Assembly: GCA_902790625.1 (NCBI GenBank)
Contig: CADASP010000028.1
Location: 1 to 42,117, forward strand
Direction: 5' to 3'
Source: an uncultured Prevotellaceae bacterium
GTDB lineage: Bacteria > Bacteroidota > Bacteroidia > Bacteroidales > Bacteroidaceae
DNA length: 42,117 nucleotides
In this document: positions 41,523 to 42,117 of the stretch, in pieces
Layout of the letters: each line of letters starts with the position of its first letter
How positions within the stretch are numbered: position 1 is the first letter of the stretch
Made by a program: the position numbers and the translations under genes
The notes under the pieces: generated by a model
Database searches by the model: none
What the model was told of the DNA's origin: nothing
The model's input: the letters and a program-made list of their open reading frames with translations, nothing else

Positions 41523-41806
41523 CGGATAATTGTTGTAGTTCTACAGTATTCAAAGCATTTATTCATGCGCGAAAGACACAGCAGGTTCACATATCATATA
41601 TTTATCCAAACGACTGGATGGCAGGTAGTTAAGCAGCGAGATATGGGGGTAACCCCCCTTTTGTGAAGACTAAAGACTGGCTGTGACCTTCCCTCGGAAT
41701 TTTTTGATTTTTTTCATTCACCCTACAACCGAAAGATGCCCCGTGCAGGTTTGGCTCACGTCCAAAAAAAAGTTTTTTCGTTTTGTCAAGATTTTTCGAA
41801 AATTCC

Positions 41807-41837
41807 TTTGCGGTTTGTAAATATTTTTGTATTTTTG
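41807..41837 (+). promoter_or_regulatory. Promoter of the gene at the right edge
   Basis: TTTG (41807-41810), 19 bases, TATTTTTG (41830-41837). A second TATTTTTG lies directly before it (41822-41829). The ATG follows at 41860. Confidence 0.6.
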
Positions 41838-41859
41838 CACCAAAAACAGGATAACACAT

Positions 41860-42117
41860 ATGAATGTACCATCAAGAGTTATCATCCAGCAGCTCCGTGA
41901 GCAGCACATATCCGAGCTGCGCCTTGGCATCAAGGCCATTCAGGCCGCTGTGCTGGCTCTTCGCTCCATCAGCGATTTCAACGTGCCTAGCAGCGCAGAC
42001 CCCGCAGCGTGGCAACGTGCCCTCGACCAAGCCACCGAGAGGCGTGAAGCTGCCCGCCGTGCCGTCAATGAAAGCCTCGTCCTCACGGGCGAACAGAAGG
42101 CCGAGAGCCTGAAGGGA
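41860..42117 (+). CDS. Partial gene cut by the right edge, unknown function
   Basis: A frame opens at the ATG at 41860 and stays open for 86 codons to the end of the window. It begins MNVPSRVIIQQLREQHISEL and continues with RLGIKAIQAAVLALRSI and an Ala/Arg/Glu-rich helical part (ALDQATERREAARRAV). A good promoter precedes it. No family is recognised; by position it is a further gene of the mobile element. Confidence 0.7.
   Translation, partial: MNVPSRVIIQQLREQHISELRLGIKAIQAAVLALRSISDFNVPSSADPAAWQRALDQATERREAARRAVNESLVLTGEQKAESLKG

Larger units (their letters stand above)
34186..42117. mobile_element. Integrated mobile element next to tRNA-Val (right end not seen)
   Basis: A tyrosine integrase gene starts 147 bases after tRNA-Val and points away from it. 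It is followed by an excisionase-like HTH gene, a RepA-fold ATPase, a primase-like gene, iteron-like repeats and a serine recombinase. This is a usual layout of integrative elements with their own replication module in Bacteroidales. No second copy of the tRNA 3' end was found up to 42117, so the right boundary is probably outside. No relaxase, conjugation or phage structural gene is seen. The left limit at 34186 is inferred. Confidence 0.7.

Noticed and set aside
41357..41632. A 91-codon plus-strand frame over the paralogue pair
   Set aside because: It is antisense to the first paralogue and covers its promoter. The two minus-strand genes are supported by their mutual similarity.

Overview
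The window reads as a chromosomal segment of a Bacteroidales bacterium, most like Prevotella and relatives. The evidence is promoters with the Bacteroidetes -7 box TAnnTTTG (often with TTG or TTTG about 20 bases upstream), almost no Shine-Dalgarno sequences, secreted proteins ending in a YDLQGR...GGKKV-type tail, and gene types usual in this group (C10 peptidase, CotH, Rpn-family nuclease, FdtA/FdtB sugar genes).

Layout. 1-530: repeat-rich non-coding DNA with a minus-strand promoter firing off the left edge, possibly an rRNA leader. 531-9812: a lactate-oxidation locus with two divergent arms. The minus arm holds a D-lactate-dehydrogenase-type FAD/Fe-S protein, a porin and a Bax-inhibitor-1 protein. 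The plus arm holds a lactate permease and LutA, LutB and LutC. The gene set matches the Shewanella lactate cluster. 9813-10458: a gene-free stretch with a dispersed repeat and three DnaA-box-like sites, followed by an Rpn-family nuclease gene.

11391-26352: a 15-kb co-directional minus-strand block. In order of transcription it holds a C10 cysteine peptidase, a 48-residue protein, aspS, a GH31 glycosidase with a PA14 insert, a MATE exporter, a cytidylate-kinase-like protein, a phosphodiesterase, a small membrane protein, rmlB, a small protein resembling sigma-70 region 4, an FdtA-type isomerase, a FemAB/GNAT-like acyltransferase and an FdtB-type aminotransferase. Most junctions from the MATE gene onward overlap or nearly abut. 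The distal genes would make a dTDP-3-amino(acyl)-3,6-dideoxyhexose for surface glycans.

26795-33785: DsbD on the plus strand, a repeat-filled convergent gap, then a secreted HEVGH-motif putative metalloprotease and a CotH-family protein on the minus strand.

33994-42117: tRNA-Leu(UAG) and tRNA-Val(GAC), followed directly by what looks like an integrated mobile element. It carries a tyrosine integrase, an unknown 283-residue protein, five iteron-like repeats, a 30-codon leader ORF, an excisionase-like HTH protein, a RepA/RecA-fold ATPase, a zinc-ribbon primase-like protein, a 50-residue ORF, a small serine recombinase with a repeated site upstream, a pair of tandem paralogous small proteins, and a gene cut by the right edge. 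The right attachment site is not visible, so the element probably continues beyond the window. All assignments come from reading the sequence and from remembered family motifs; no searches were run.
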